Shown piece after piece: positions 14,746 through 21,021 of a stretch of DNA of 21,021 nt. The notes under the pieces were generated by a model, which ran no database searches, was not told the DNA's origin, and was given only the letters and a program-made list of their open reading frames with translations. Origin of the DNA: Clostridia bacterium (GTDB lineage Bacteria; Bacillota_A; Clostridia; Peptostreptococcales; JAAYPU01). The position numbers and the translations under genes were made by a program. Numbering within the stretch: the first letter of the stretch is position 1; each line of letters begins with the position of its first letter. The stretch is from NCBI GenBank assembly GCA_022360735.1, contig JAKSCF010000359.1, positions 1-21,021 on the forward strand, in the 5' to 3' direction.

Positions 14746-14775
14746 TTACTTTGAACTTTATTTATTAATGTATTA

Positions 14776-14804
14776 ATTATAATTAGATAATGTGACTTTG
14801 TCAA
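14776..14804 (-). promoter_or_regulatory. Sigma-A-type promoter of amtB-glnK
   Basis: On the minus strand TTGACA (14804-14799), 17-nt spacer, TATAAT (14781-14776), a perfect match to consensus. Predicted start near 14770. It lies 24 nt beyond the exporter gene's stop codon, and no separate terminator for that gene is visible. Confidence 0.88.
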
Positions 14805-14827
14805 TAATATTCTTTAAATTAATGCTA

Positions 14828-15745
14828 TCAATTCATACTCTTTTTTCTAAAATAAGGAATAAATTTTAACTCTGTTTCTATTAAAATAATGGCAGAAAAT
14901 ATCAGTAATGTTCCCCATAATACTGAAAGGGTTAGGCTTTCCTTTAGTATTAAAAAACCAAATATTGCAGCAAAAACCGATTCCAGTGAAATAATAATCA
15001 CCTGCCGCGTAGCGGTGGTATATCTTAAGCTCATGTTAACAATAACATGAGCAACCGCCGTTGCACCTATGACGATATATATAATAGCCAGAATACTTTC
15101 CGTATGTCCGGTATAAACCGGAAGGGGTTCAAAGGCTATTGCCGCAATAATATAGTATAGACCTGTTCCACCGGTTTGAGAAATAGCTATACCAATGGGA
15201 TCCATTTTTTTTATATAATGTGCTTTTAAAATGATGACAAAGGAAAAAAGAATGGACGCTGATAATGATAGGGCCTCGCCAAATCCTATATGTATTTCAC
15301 CTTCTACTAAAGTAAGAAAATAAATCCCTATCATACACAATAAAGAGCCTGTCATCACCGTCCAATGAGGGCGTTTTTTATATATAATCGTAGTAATAAG
15401 CGGTACCCACACCGTATAAGTTGCCACAAGGAAAGCATTGACTGCCACAGAAATATACTGCATGGCCGATGTCATACAAGCAAACGCAACAAAAGAAAAA
15501 AAACCGATAACCAAGCCTACTTTCACATAACTTTTATCAAGCTGCTTTGCTTTTTTCCAAAAAACCAGCCCAACCGCTATAAACCCAAATCCAAATCTAA
15601 ATACATTAACGTATATAGGTGAAAACTCTAACAGAGCATATTTTATAGCGATATACTCCATTCCCCATAGCATAGCTCCAATAATCAATGCCATATCGGC
15701 ATAAAAGATTTTTTTCTTGTCTACTTCATACTTATGTTCGTCCAT
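14828..15745 (-). CDS. EamA/DMT-family transporter (10 membrane segments)
   Basis: 305 residues with ten hydrophobic segments forming two EamA repeats. The first repeat has the typical IIGAMLWGMEYIAIKYALLEFSPIYVNVFRFGFGFIAV; the second ends AVAHVIVNMSLRYTTATRQVIIISLESVFAAIFGFLILKESL, a classic EamA ending. The first ~14 residues are charged and cytoplasmic. The gene begins 14 nt inside the end of the decarboxylase gene, so the two are translationally linked. Family members are exporters of amino acids and other metabolites. Given the partner enzyme, export of a polyamine or of an amino acid related to its substrate is possible, but this is inference only. Confidence 0.88.
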   Translation of the reverse strand: MDEHKYEVDKKKIFYADMALIIGAMLWGMEYIAIKYALLEFSPIYVNVFRFGFGFIAVGLVFWKKAKQLDKSYVKVGLVIGFFSFVAFACMTSAMQYISVAVNAFLVATYTVWVPLITTIIYKKRPHWTVMTGSLLCMIGIYFLTLVEGEIHIGFGEALSLSASILFSFVIILKAHYIKKMDPIGIAISQTGGTGLYYIIAAIAFEPLPVYTGHTESILAIIYIVIGATAVAHVIVNMSLRYTTATRQVIIISLESVFAAIFGFLILKESLTLSVLWGTLLIFSAIILIETELKFIPYFRKKSMN

Positions 15746-17177
15746 GGTGGTCCCCTTTTACAATGGCTACTTTTTTTTCATTTTTCAGTCCCAAAATTAA
15801 AATATCTTTTTTAATTTTTATAATTTCAGTAATAATTTTTTCTGTAAATACTTCTCCAGGATAAATCATTGGAACACCTGGAGGGTATGGTGTTACAGCA
15901 ATGGCACATACCTTTCCAATACTGTCTTCAAAATTTTCCCATGCTTTTTCTTTTTGGGCCGCTTGGGACGGTTTTAAAACAGCTTGATTTTCTTCATACT
16001 CTACGTGAGGTATATGTATGCTTTCATTTCTACTGTAATGAGTCTCTATCTCTAATAATGCTTCAGCTAACTTGTCCAAATGCTCTTTAGTCGTACCAAT
16101 GCCTGTCATCCCCATTACAATATTTGGCGTAACCAATTCCATATATATATTATACTTTTCCCTTAATATCTCTTCCAGCTTTTTACCTGTTATACCAATA
16201 TCGGTCATATCTATATTAATCTTTGTAGGATCAAATCCTTTAATCTTTTTTGATCCGTTCATAATTTTTGTGTGTTTTGCTGATTTCATTTTATCATAAA
16301 ATTCATCTAAGTTTTTAACCCAATTACAGATCAGTTCTTCACCATGCTTTGCCATTATGTCTGCATTAATATCTAAGGAGGCCATTAATATATAGGATGG
16401 ACTGGTGCTCTGTACCATTTGTAATTTATCCATTAATGCATTCATATCTACTCTGTTTGAGTTCACATGAAGGACTGCACTTTGTGTCAAAGAAGCTAAA
16501 GTTTTATGTGTACTGTTAATCACTATATCCGCTTCATGTGCTAATGCACTATCCGGAAAGTGATCTGAAAAGTGAAGATGTGCGCCATGGGCTTCATCAA
16601 CAATAAGTATCATATTATGTTCATGTATGATACGCGATATTTCTTGAATATCGCTGCAAATTCCATAATAATTTGGACTTGGCAATATTACAGCCTTTGC
16701 ATCAGAATGACGCTTTACAGCCTTTTCAACTTCTCTTAGATGAATCTGTCCGGATACATGATAATCATCAACCAGTTCAGGCTGGATATAAATTGGGTTA
16801 ATATCGCCAAGTACCAATGCATTAAAAGTAGATTTATGGCTATTCCTTGCCATAATTAATTTCTCGTTTGGACCAACGCATGATAAAATGCTGGCAAGAA
16901 TCCCTCCTGTTGTTCCATTCACAAGCAAAAAAGAACGCTTTGCATCATAAAGTCTTGCATATTTTTTTTGTATTTTATCAATGATTTCGTTAGGGTGGTA
17001 TAGATTATCTGCACCATGTATTTCTGTTACATCGTATTTTATAATATTCTCTAAAAAACCTTCGTAGCCATACTTTTTAAAAAATGCTCCGCCTTTATGG
17101 CCCGGCATATGAAATGAGATGGCATTCTTCTTAGAATGATTCATCAAAAACTCATAAATAGGCGCATTGATTGTCAT
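15732..17177 (-). CDS. Orn/Lys/Arg decarboxylase family PLP enzyme (SpeA/YaaO-like)
   Basis: 481 residues. PLP-dependent fold-type-I decarboxylase of the short Gram-positive type, without the N-terminal wing domain of the enteric inducible enzymes. Visible motifs: SFHMPGHKGG (21-30), NGTTGG (88-93), NSHKS (112-116), DEAHGAH with PLP-ring Asp194, and the Schiff-base lysine K225 in STHKTLAS. The C-terminal domain contains the conserved YPPGVPMIYPGE. The substrate among arginine, lysine and ornithine cannot be read from sequence; products would be agmatine, cadaverine or putrescine. A GTG at 17192 also opens the frame, but GGAGG there is the ribosome site for the ATG at 17177. The downstream EamA exporter overlaps it by 14 nt. 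The upstream region holds two hairpins. Confidence 0.92.
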   Translation of the reverse strand: MTINAPIYEFLMNHSKKNAISFHMPGHKGGAFFKKYGYEGFLENIIKYDVTEIHGADNLYHPNEIIDKIQKKYARLYDAKRSFLLVNGTTGGILASILSCVGPNEKLIMARNSHKSTFNALVLGDINPIYIQPELVDDYHVSGQIHLREVEKAVKRHSDAKAVILPSPNYYGICSDIQEISRIIHEHNMILIVDEAHGAHLHFSDHFPDSALAHEADIVINSTHKTLASLTQSAVLHVNSNRVDMNALMDKLQMVQSTSPSYILMASLDINADIMAKHGEELICNWVKNLDEFYDKMKSAKHTKIMNGSKKIKGFDPTKINIDMTDIGITGKKLEEILREKYNIYMELVTPNIVMGMTGIGTTKEHLDKLAEALLEIETHYSRNESIHIPHVEYEENQAVLKPSQAAQKEKAWENFEDSIGKVCAIAVTPYPPGVPMIYPGEVFTEKIITEIIKIKKDILILGLKNEKKVAIVKGDHHGRT

Positions 17178-17219
17178 TTTGTATTCCTCCACTATATTGC
17201 TTAAAAATCCAATTCAATC

Positions 17220-17236
17220 GTATATCTTCGATATAC
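17220..17236. promoter_or_regulatory. Perfect 7-bp inverted repeat upstream of the decarboxylase
   Basis: GTATATC-TTC-GATATAC (plus strand) is a perfect dyad 43 nt before the decarboxylase start. It could be an operator or a small RNA hairpin in the leader. No function can be assigned. Confidence 0.4.
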
Positions 17237-17263
17237 AAAATCTTGCTTTGATATATCCATGAA

Positions 17264-17295
17264 CAATAGACCCCTTATTTATAAGTAGTCTATTG
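17264..17295 (-). promoter_or_regulatory. Long hairpin between the flavoprotein operon and the decarboxylase
   Basis: On the minus strand CAATAGAC pairs with GTCTATTG (8 bp), then an internal loop TA/GG, then CTTAT with ATAAG (5 bp) around a 2-nt loop. No T-run follows, so it is not a standard terminator. It lies 48 nt downstream of the flavoprotein stop codon and about 90 nt before the decarboxylase. Confidence 0.5.
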
Positions 17296-17342
17296 CCTTT
17301 ATCAGTTAACATGTAGAAAATTATTGTTAACCTTTTCTTTTT

Positions 17343-17903
17343 CTAAATGTGATCTTTAGCCAGCATTTGTCCGAGTTCATACGACTTTTCAAATATGGAA
17401 TGCTTTTTCTCTTTCAAATTTTCCTCACATGTATGTACAATATCAATAATATGACCCTGGCAATAATTAAAAATATCTTGAAAAGAGCGCAGCGCATTAA
17501 CTGCACCTGATGAAAAGGCATCGTCATCCGCATAAGTCATGATAATTCCTGCCGTTTTATCTTTTAAAAAGTTCTCATCTTTCATAAATAAAGCATACCA
17601 TCTATCAATAAAAGTTTTCATTTGTGCTGTCATATTAAACCAGTATACCGGACTTGCTAAAATAAATCCATCTGCTTCTGTGATTTTATTGTATAAAAAT
17701 GCCATATCATCTTTTACAGTACATATTGATTCACTTTTCTCACATCCGTTACAAGCTCTACAAGGCTTTATGTTATAATTCTCCAGAACAATTTCTTCTA
17801 CGGTTCCGCCGGCATCTTTTATCCCTTTAACGGCTTTATCTGCTAAAGCCCCTGAAAAGCTCAGCTTTCTTGGGCTTCCTTTTACAACCAATATCTTCCT
17901 CAT
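17343..17903 (-). CDS. Flavodoxin-fold FMN reductase with iron-sulfur-flavoprotein-like cysteine cluster
   Basis: 186 residues. The N-terminus RKILVVKGSPRKLSFSGALAD gives the phosphate loop of the NADPH-dependent FMN reductase / flavodoxin-like fold, and SPVYWFNMTAQMKTFIDRW is the flavin-contact segment. Cysteines C48, C51, C54 and C61 form CX2CX2CX6C, the compact motif of iron-sulfur flavoproteins (Isf) of anaerobes, which bind a 4Fe-4S cluster. A role in reducing oxygen species or other small acceptors is a family-level guess. The start overlaps the upstream COG2509-like gene as ATGA (4 nt), so it is translationally coupled and is the last gene of a three-flavoprotein operon. Confidence 0.85.
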   Translation of the reverse strand: MRKILVVKGSPRKLSFSGALADKAVKGIKDAGGTVEEIVLENYNIKPCRACNGCEKSESICTVKDDMAFLYNKITEADGFILASPVYWFNMTAQMKTFIDRWYALFMKDENFLKDKTAGIIMTYADDDAFSSGAVNALRSFQDIFNYCQGHIIDIVHTCEENLKEKKHSIFEKSYELGQMLAKDHI

Positions 17904-19501
17904 TCTACCCTCTCCTTTTGATTTTTATTAGTTACTGCGAATTCAGCAGCTTTAATCCCGTCCACAGCAGCTGATATAATCCCACCGGCATAACCTGCCC
18001 CTTCCCCTGAAGGAAATAATCCTTTAATATTGCTCTCAAAATATTGATCCCTCAATATTCTAACAGGAGAAGAGCTCCTAGTCTCTATACCTGTCATCAT
18101 TGCCTCATTCATATCAAAACCCTTCAGCTTCTTGCCTAGTTTAGGTAATGCTTCTTTTAAAGATTCCGTTACAAATGAGGGCAAACATCGCGTTAAATCA
18201 GTATATTTTGTGCCCGGTAAATAGGTTGATTCTACTGTCTTTTGATCCACTCTAGATGGGTTACCTAAAAAATCTCCAACACTTTGAGCAGGTGCAGTAA
18301 AGTTTTTTCCACCTGCTTCCCATGCTTTTCTTTCCCAGGTTCTTTGAAATGCTACACCATCTAAAGGATGTCCCCTATCATAGTCTTGGGTTTTAATATC
18401 CACCAGTAACGCACTGTTAGCGTTGTCTCCTGAACGATTATGATAACTCATGCCATTGGTTACCACACCTTCCGCTTCTGATGCACTGCCTATTACCAGT
18501 CCTCCAGGGCACATGCAAAAAGAATATACGCCTCTTCCATTCCGACAATGATAAGATAACTTATAATCAGCAGCACCTAATTTAGGGTGCCCTGCATATT
18601 CTCCAAATTGAACTTGATTGATTAACTTCTGTGGATGCTCAATACGTACACCCATTGAAAAGGGTTTTTGTTCTAAAGCAACACTTTTTTCAAACAGCAT
18701 TTCAATGGTATCTCTTGCACTATGACCTAATGCTAAAATAACCGCATCCGTCATTATTTCTTCTCTATTGTTAATCTTAACACCGGAAATACTATTTTCT
18801 TCTATTATTAAATCCGTTACCTTACTATTAAACTTTATTTCACCGCCTAGTTTGGTGATCTGATTTCTTATATTTTTTATTACGTTTCTAAGAATATCAG
18901 TTCCTACATGAGGCTTTTGTTTGTATAAAATATCTTCCGGTGCACCTGCCTCAATAAGCGTTTTAAGTACCTTTCTACATCGTTTGATATCTTTTATTCT
19001 TGTGGTCAATTTGCCATCTGAAAAAGTACCCGCCCCACCTTCACCAAATTGAACGTTGGATTCAGTATTTAGCAAACCTTCTTTCCAAAACAAATCCACA
19101 TCTTGTATTCTTTCTTCAACCGCTTTTCCTCTTTCCAATACAATAGGTTTAAAGCCCAATTCTGCTAAGATAAGTGCTGCAAACATGCCGCAAGGCCCAA
19201 AACCTATGACAACAGGCCGATGCTTTAAGGCTGCTTTTTCTTTTTGAGGGTATCGATACAACAAATCCGGTGTCTTAGTTACTTTTTTAGGATTGTATTT
19301 TAGGACCTTTTCTTCATTTTTAACTTCTATATCTACTGTATAAACAAAGTGTATTTCTTTTTTTCTTGCATCAATAGATTCCCTAAAAATAGAATAAGAA
19401 ATCCAATCATCCTCTTTGATTTTAAGTTTTTTCTTTATCTTATATGGAATCCTGTCCAGCGCTTCATTGATGGACAGTTTTATTTCATTAACTCGTAACA
19501 T
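17900..19501 (-). CDS. Uncharacterised FAD-dependent dehydrogenase (COG2509-like)
   Basis: 533 residues. A ~90-residue N-terminal domain (LRVNEIKLSINEALDRIPYKIKKKLKIKEDD) is followed by the FAD Rossmann motif GFGPCG at 100-105 and its acidic strand end VLERG. A conserved QFGEGGAGTFSDGKLTTRIKD follows, then the C-terminal FPSGEGAGYAGGIISAAVDGIKAAE closing the FAD site. The length and all segments match the widespread COG2509 family, whose reaction is not established. It is 15 nt after the HI0933-like gene and overlaps the next gene by 4 nt. Confidence 0.88.
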   Translation of the reverse strand: MLRVNEIKLSINEALDRIPYKIKKKLKIKEDDWISYSIFRESIDARKKEIHFVYTVDIEVKNEEKVLKYNPKKVTKTPDLLYRYPQKEKAALKHRPVVIGFGPCGMFAALILAELGFKPIVLERGKAVEERIQDVDLFWKEGLLNTESNVQFGEGGAGTFSDGKLTTRIKDIKRCRKVLKTLIEAGAPEDILYKQKPHVGTDILRNVIKNIRNQITKLGGEIKFNSKVTDLIIEENSISGVKINNREEIMTDAVILALGHSARDTIEMLFEKSVALEQKPFSMGVRIEHPQKLINQVQFGEYAGHPKLGAADYKLSYHCRNGRGVYSFCMCPGGLVIGSASEAEGVVTNGMSYHNRSGDNANSALLVDIKTQDYDRGHPLDGVAFQRTWERKAWEAGGKNFTAPAQSVGDFLGNPSRVDQKTVESTYLPGTKYTDLTRCLPSFVTESLKEALPKLGKKLKGFDMNEAMMTGIETRSSSPVRILRDQYFESNIKGLFPSGEGAGYAGGIISAAVDGIKAAEFAVTNKNQKERVE

Positions 19502-19516
19502 AAGTTGCTCCTTTAT

Positions 19517-20746
19517 TTAAAAACATGCTTCTGCTGCACTCTTTCCTGCTAAATATCCCGATGACCACGCCCATTGTAAATTATATCCTCCGCATAACCC
19601 ATCTACATCTATTAATTCCCCGGCGAAATATAGCCCTTCAGTAAGTTTTGATTCTAAGGTATTAGGATTAATTTCTCTTATATCTACTCCACCTGAAGTG
19701 ACTTGAGCATGTTTCCATGAGCGGGTAGCAACCACCGGCACTTTCCATTTCTTTAGTACGTTTTTCAGCCGGTATAATTCTTTATTGGTTAACTCAGAAC
19801 AATTTTTATGGTGATCAACATCAGATAATTTTAATAATACCGGTGCCAATCGATTGTTTACCATTCCAATTAAAAAGTCTTCTACTGGTTTACTATAACA
19901 AAATTCCCTTCTTTTCTTTAATATTTCTATTAAATTTTCATCTGTTATATCAGAAAATATATCTATTATTATGCTGCATGATTTTCCAAGGTCTAAAGAA
20001 TTGTTCACCTCTCCGCTTATATCAAAAATACAGATACCTGAAAGGCCATCTTCTGTAAATTGTATTTCACCACTTTGAATTTTTATGACTTTTTCATTGC
20101 ATTCAAGGCTCACACTCCCTTTTACCCGTACGCCTTTCAATTTTTTAACATACCATTCATTATGTACAACTTGTACCAGAGCCGGTTTTGGTGTTTTAAT
20201 ATTATGACCTATTGATTCAGCTATCGGATACCCGTCTCCATTACAACCGTACTGTGGTCCGGCCATGCCTCCACAAGCTAAAATTACTTTTTCACTTTCT
20301 AAAATCGATCCATCCTTTAAATAAGTAAAAAAAGTATCCGCTCTATTTTTAATGGTCTTAACCGTACTGCCCGGTAACACATGGATATACAAACGTTCTA
20401 TTTCCATTTTTAAAACATCCAATACAGCTGCTGCTTGGTTAGAATAAGGATACACCCTTCCTTCAGCTTCTACCTTATGCATCAAACCCAATGCTTCAAA
20501 AAACGTCAATGTGTCTTCCACATTAAACTGTGACAAAGCAGAGGATACAAAGGATTTGTTTTTATTATACCCATATTCTTGAGCGTTGATATTGCTCATA
20601 TTACACCGACCGTTACCGGTGGCTAATATCTTCTTGCCTACATCATCCATTTTTTCTATTAAAGTCACATTCGCCCCGTGTCTTGCAGCTGCTATGGCTG
20701 CTGTCATTCCAGAAGCTCCACCACCTACAACTAACACTCTATACAT
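19517..20746 (-). CDS. HI0933/BaiN-family NAD(P)/FAD-dependent oxidoreductase
   Basis: 409 residues, normal for the family (COG2081). FAD Rossmann motif GGGASG at 8-13 is followed by VGKKILATGNGRCNMSN (36-52), the family signature. The C-terminal QVTSGGVDIREINPNTLESKL and GLYFAGELIDVDGLCGGYNLQWAWSSG complete the FAD site. BaiN from a gut Clostridium was proposed to act on bile-acid intermediates, but most members are of unknown function, so no substrate is inferred here. A TATAAT-like -10 lies about 35 nt upstream, without a clear -35. It is the first gene of the three-flavoprotein operon. Confidence 0.88.
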   Translation of the reverse strand: MYRVLVVGGGASGMTAAIAAARHGANVTLIEKMDDVGKKILATGNGRCNMSNINAQEYGYNKNKSFVSSALSQFNVEDTLTFFEALGLMHKVEAEGRVYPYSNQAAAVLDVLKMEIERLYIHVLPGSTVKTIKNRADTFFTYLKDGSILESEKVILACGGMAGPQYGCNGDGYPIAESIGHNIKTPKPALVQVVHNEWYVKKLKGVRVKGSVSLECNEKVIKIQSGEIQFTEDGLSGICIFDISGEVNNSLDLGKSCSIIIDIFSDITDENLIEILKKRREFCYSKPVEDFLIGMVNNRLAPVLLKLSDVDHHKNCSELTNKELYRLKNVLKKWKVPVVATRSWKHAQVTSGGVDIREINPNTLESKLTEGLYFAGELIDVDGLCGGYNLQWAWSSGYLAGKSAAEACF

Positions 20747-20849
20747 ACACTTGCAAATCCTTTCCTTAAGTCTCTATTATATATTACCACATATTTAGAT
20801 AAAGATTAGCTGAATATGTTATTGTAGAATTTATATATATGGGAGTTTT

Positions 20850-20875
20850 CTCAACTATTGATATGAATAGTTGAG
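20850..20875. repeat. Perfect 10-bp inverted repeat
   Basis: CTCAACTATT-gatatg-AATAGTTGAG forms a 10-bp perfect stem with a 6-nt loop, about 105 nt upstream of the HI0933-like start and 78 nt beyond the end of the partial gene. No T-run follows on either strand, so an intrinsic terminator is not supported; an operator or RNA structure is possible. Confidence 0.6.
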
Positions 20876-20952
20876 GTTGTCGAAAAATGAATACAGGCAT
20901 ATAAATATTCGTTAATGTATTAATTTGGAGAAAATTTGATGGCATATGAACT

Positions 20953-21021
20953 TTAGCTGGTATCCCGTATAGGAACACAGCCTAAATCATGTACTTTTTC
21001 CAGTGAGGCGTTGTTACATTC
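20953..21021 (-). CDS. C-terminal end of an unidentified protein (cut by window edge)
   Basis: Reading the minus strand from the window edge, 22 codons stay open and end in TAA: ECNNASLEKVHDLGCVPI, then RDTS. The codons look protein-like and the frame has the same strand as its neighbours. Too short to identify. It would be the gene upstream of the flavoprotein operon, separated by 206 nt. Confidence 0.4.
   Translation of the reverse strand, partial: ECNNASLEKVHDLGCVPIRDTS

Noticed and set aside
17264..17302. GGCAATAGAC on the minus strand as a fourth ANTAR site.
   Set aside because: The loop would be AATAGA with no closing stem (C opposite C) and no G at position 4, and no terminator follows.
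20784..20978. A 64-codon open frame on the minus strand overlapping the partial gene.
   Set aside because: AT-rich spacer, includes the inverted repeat, no ribosome site; the other frame ending at 20953 fits a real gene end better.

Overview
The window looks like chromosomal DNA of a low-GC, anaerobic Gram-positive bacterium of the Clostridia. The evidence is AT-rich intergenic DNA, strong AGGAGG ribosome sites, a T-box leader, a GlnA/ANTAR-regulator pair, an archaeal-type AspRS linked to GatCAB, sigma-54 control of a catabolic-type operon, and several clostridial-type flavoproteins. The genus cannot be named from the sequence alone.

Layout, left to right. (1) 1-232, minus: the N-terminus of glutamate synthase large subunit (gltB), with its own promoter. 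(2) 425-5666: a module flanked by two direct copies of a ~105-nt repeat. Inside are, on the minus strand, an AlaDH/PNT-type dehydrogenase followed by an NhaC-family antiporter. Divergently on the plus strand lie an RpiR-type regulator and a sigma-54 activator that lacks a sensor domain. A near-consensus -24/-12 promoter and candidate activator sites lie between the two arms. (3) 5687-7751, minus: glnA followed by an ANTAR response regulator, with an attenuator in the glnA leader. (4) 7790-12666, minus: T-box leader, short-type AspRS, gatC, gatA, gatB (tRNA-dependent amide formation). (5) 12781-14804, minus: amtB then a PII protein, with two tandem attenuators in the leader. (6) 14828-17177, minus: an Orn/Lys/Arg decarboxylase and an overlapping EamA-type exporter. 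(7) 17343-20746, minus: an operon of three flavoproteins (HI0933/BaiN-like, COG2509-like, iron-sulfur-flavoprotein-like). (8) 20953-21021: the last 22 codons of an unidentified gene.

How the genes fit together. Nitrogen assimilation is the main theme: ammonium import (AmtB), nitrogen sensing (PII), glutamine synthesis (GlnA), glutamate synthesis (GltB), and glutamine use for Asn/Gln-tRNA (AspRS plus GatCAB). The glnA and amtB leaders carry the same signature, a hairpin GGC-AATGnn-GYC whose 3' arm is also the 5' arm of an intrinsic terminator. This matches antitermination by the ANTAR protein encoded just behind glnA, so the regulator and three target sites all seem to be visible here. The GatCAB operon is controlled separately by a T-box with a GAAC specifier region that can be read as GAA (Glu) or AAC (Asn).

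The most unusual part is the repeat-flanked sigma-54 module, which sits between gltB and the glnA-ANTAR pair and may be a later insertion into the nitrogen cluster.
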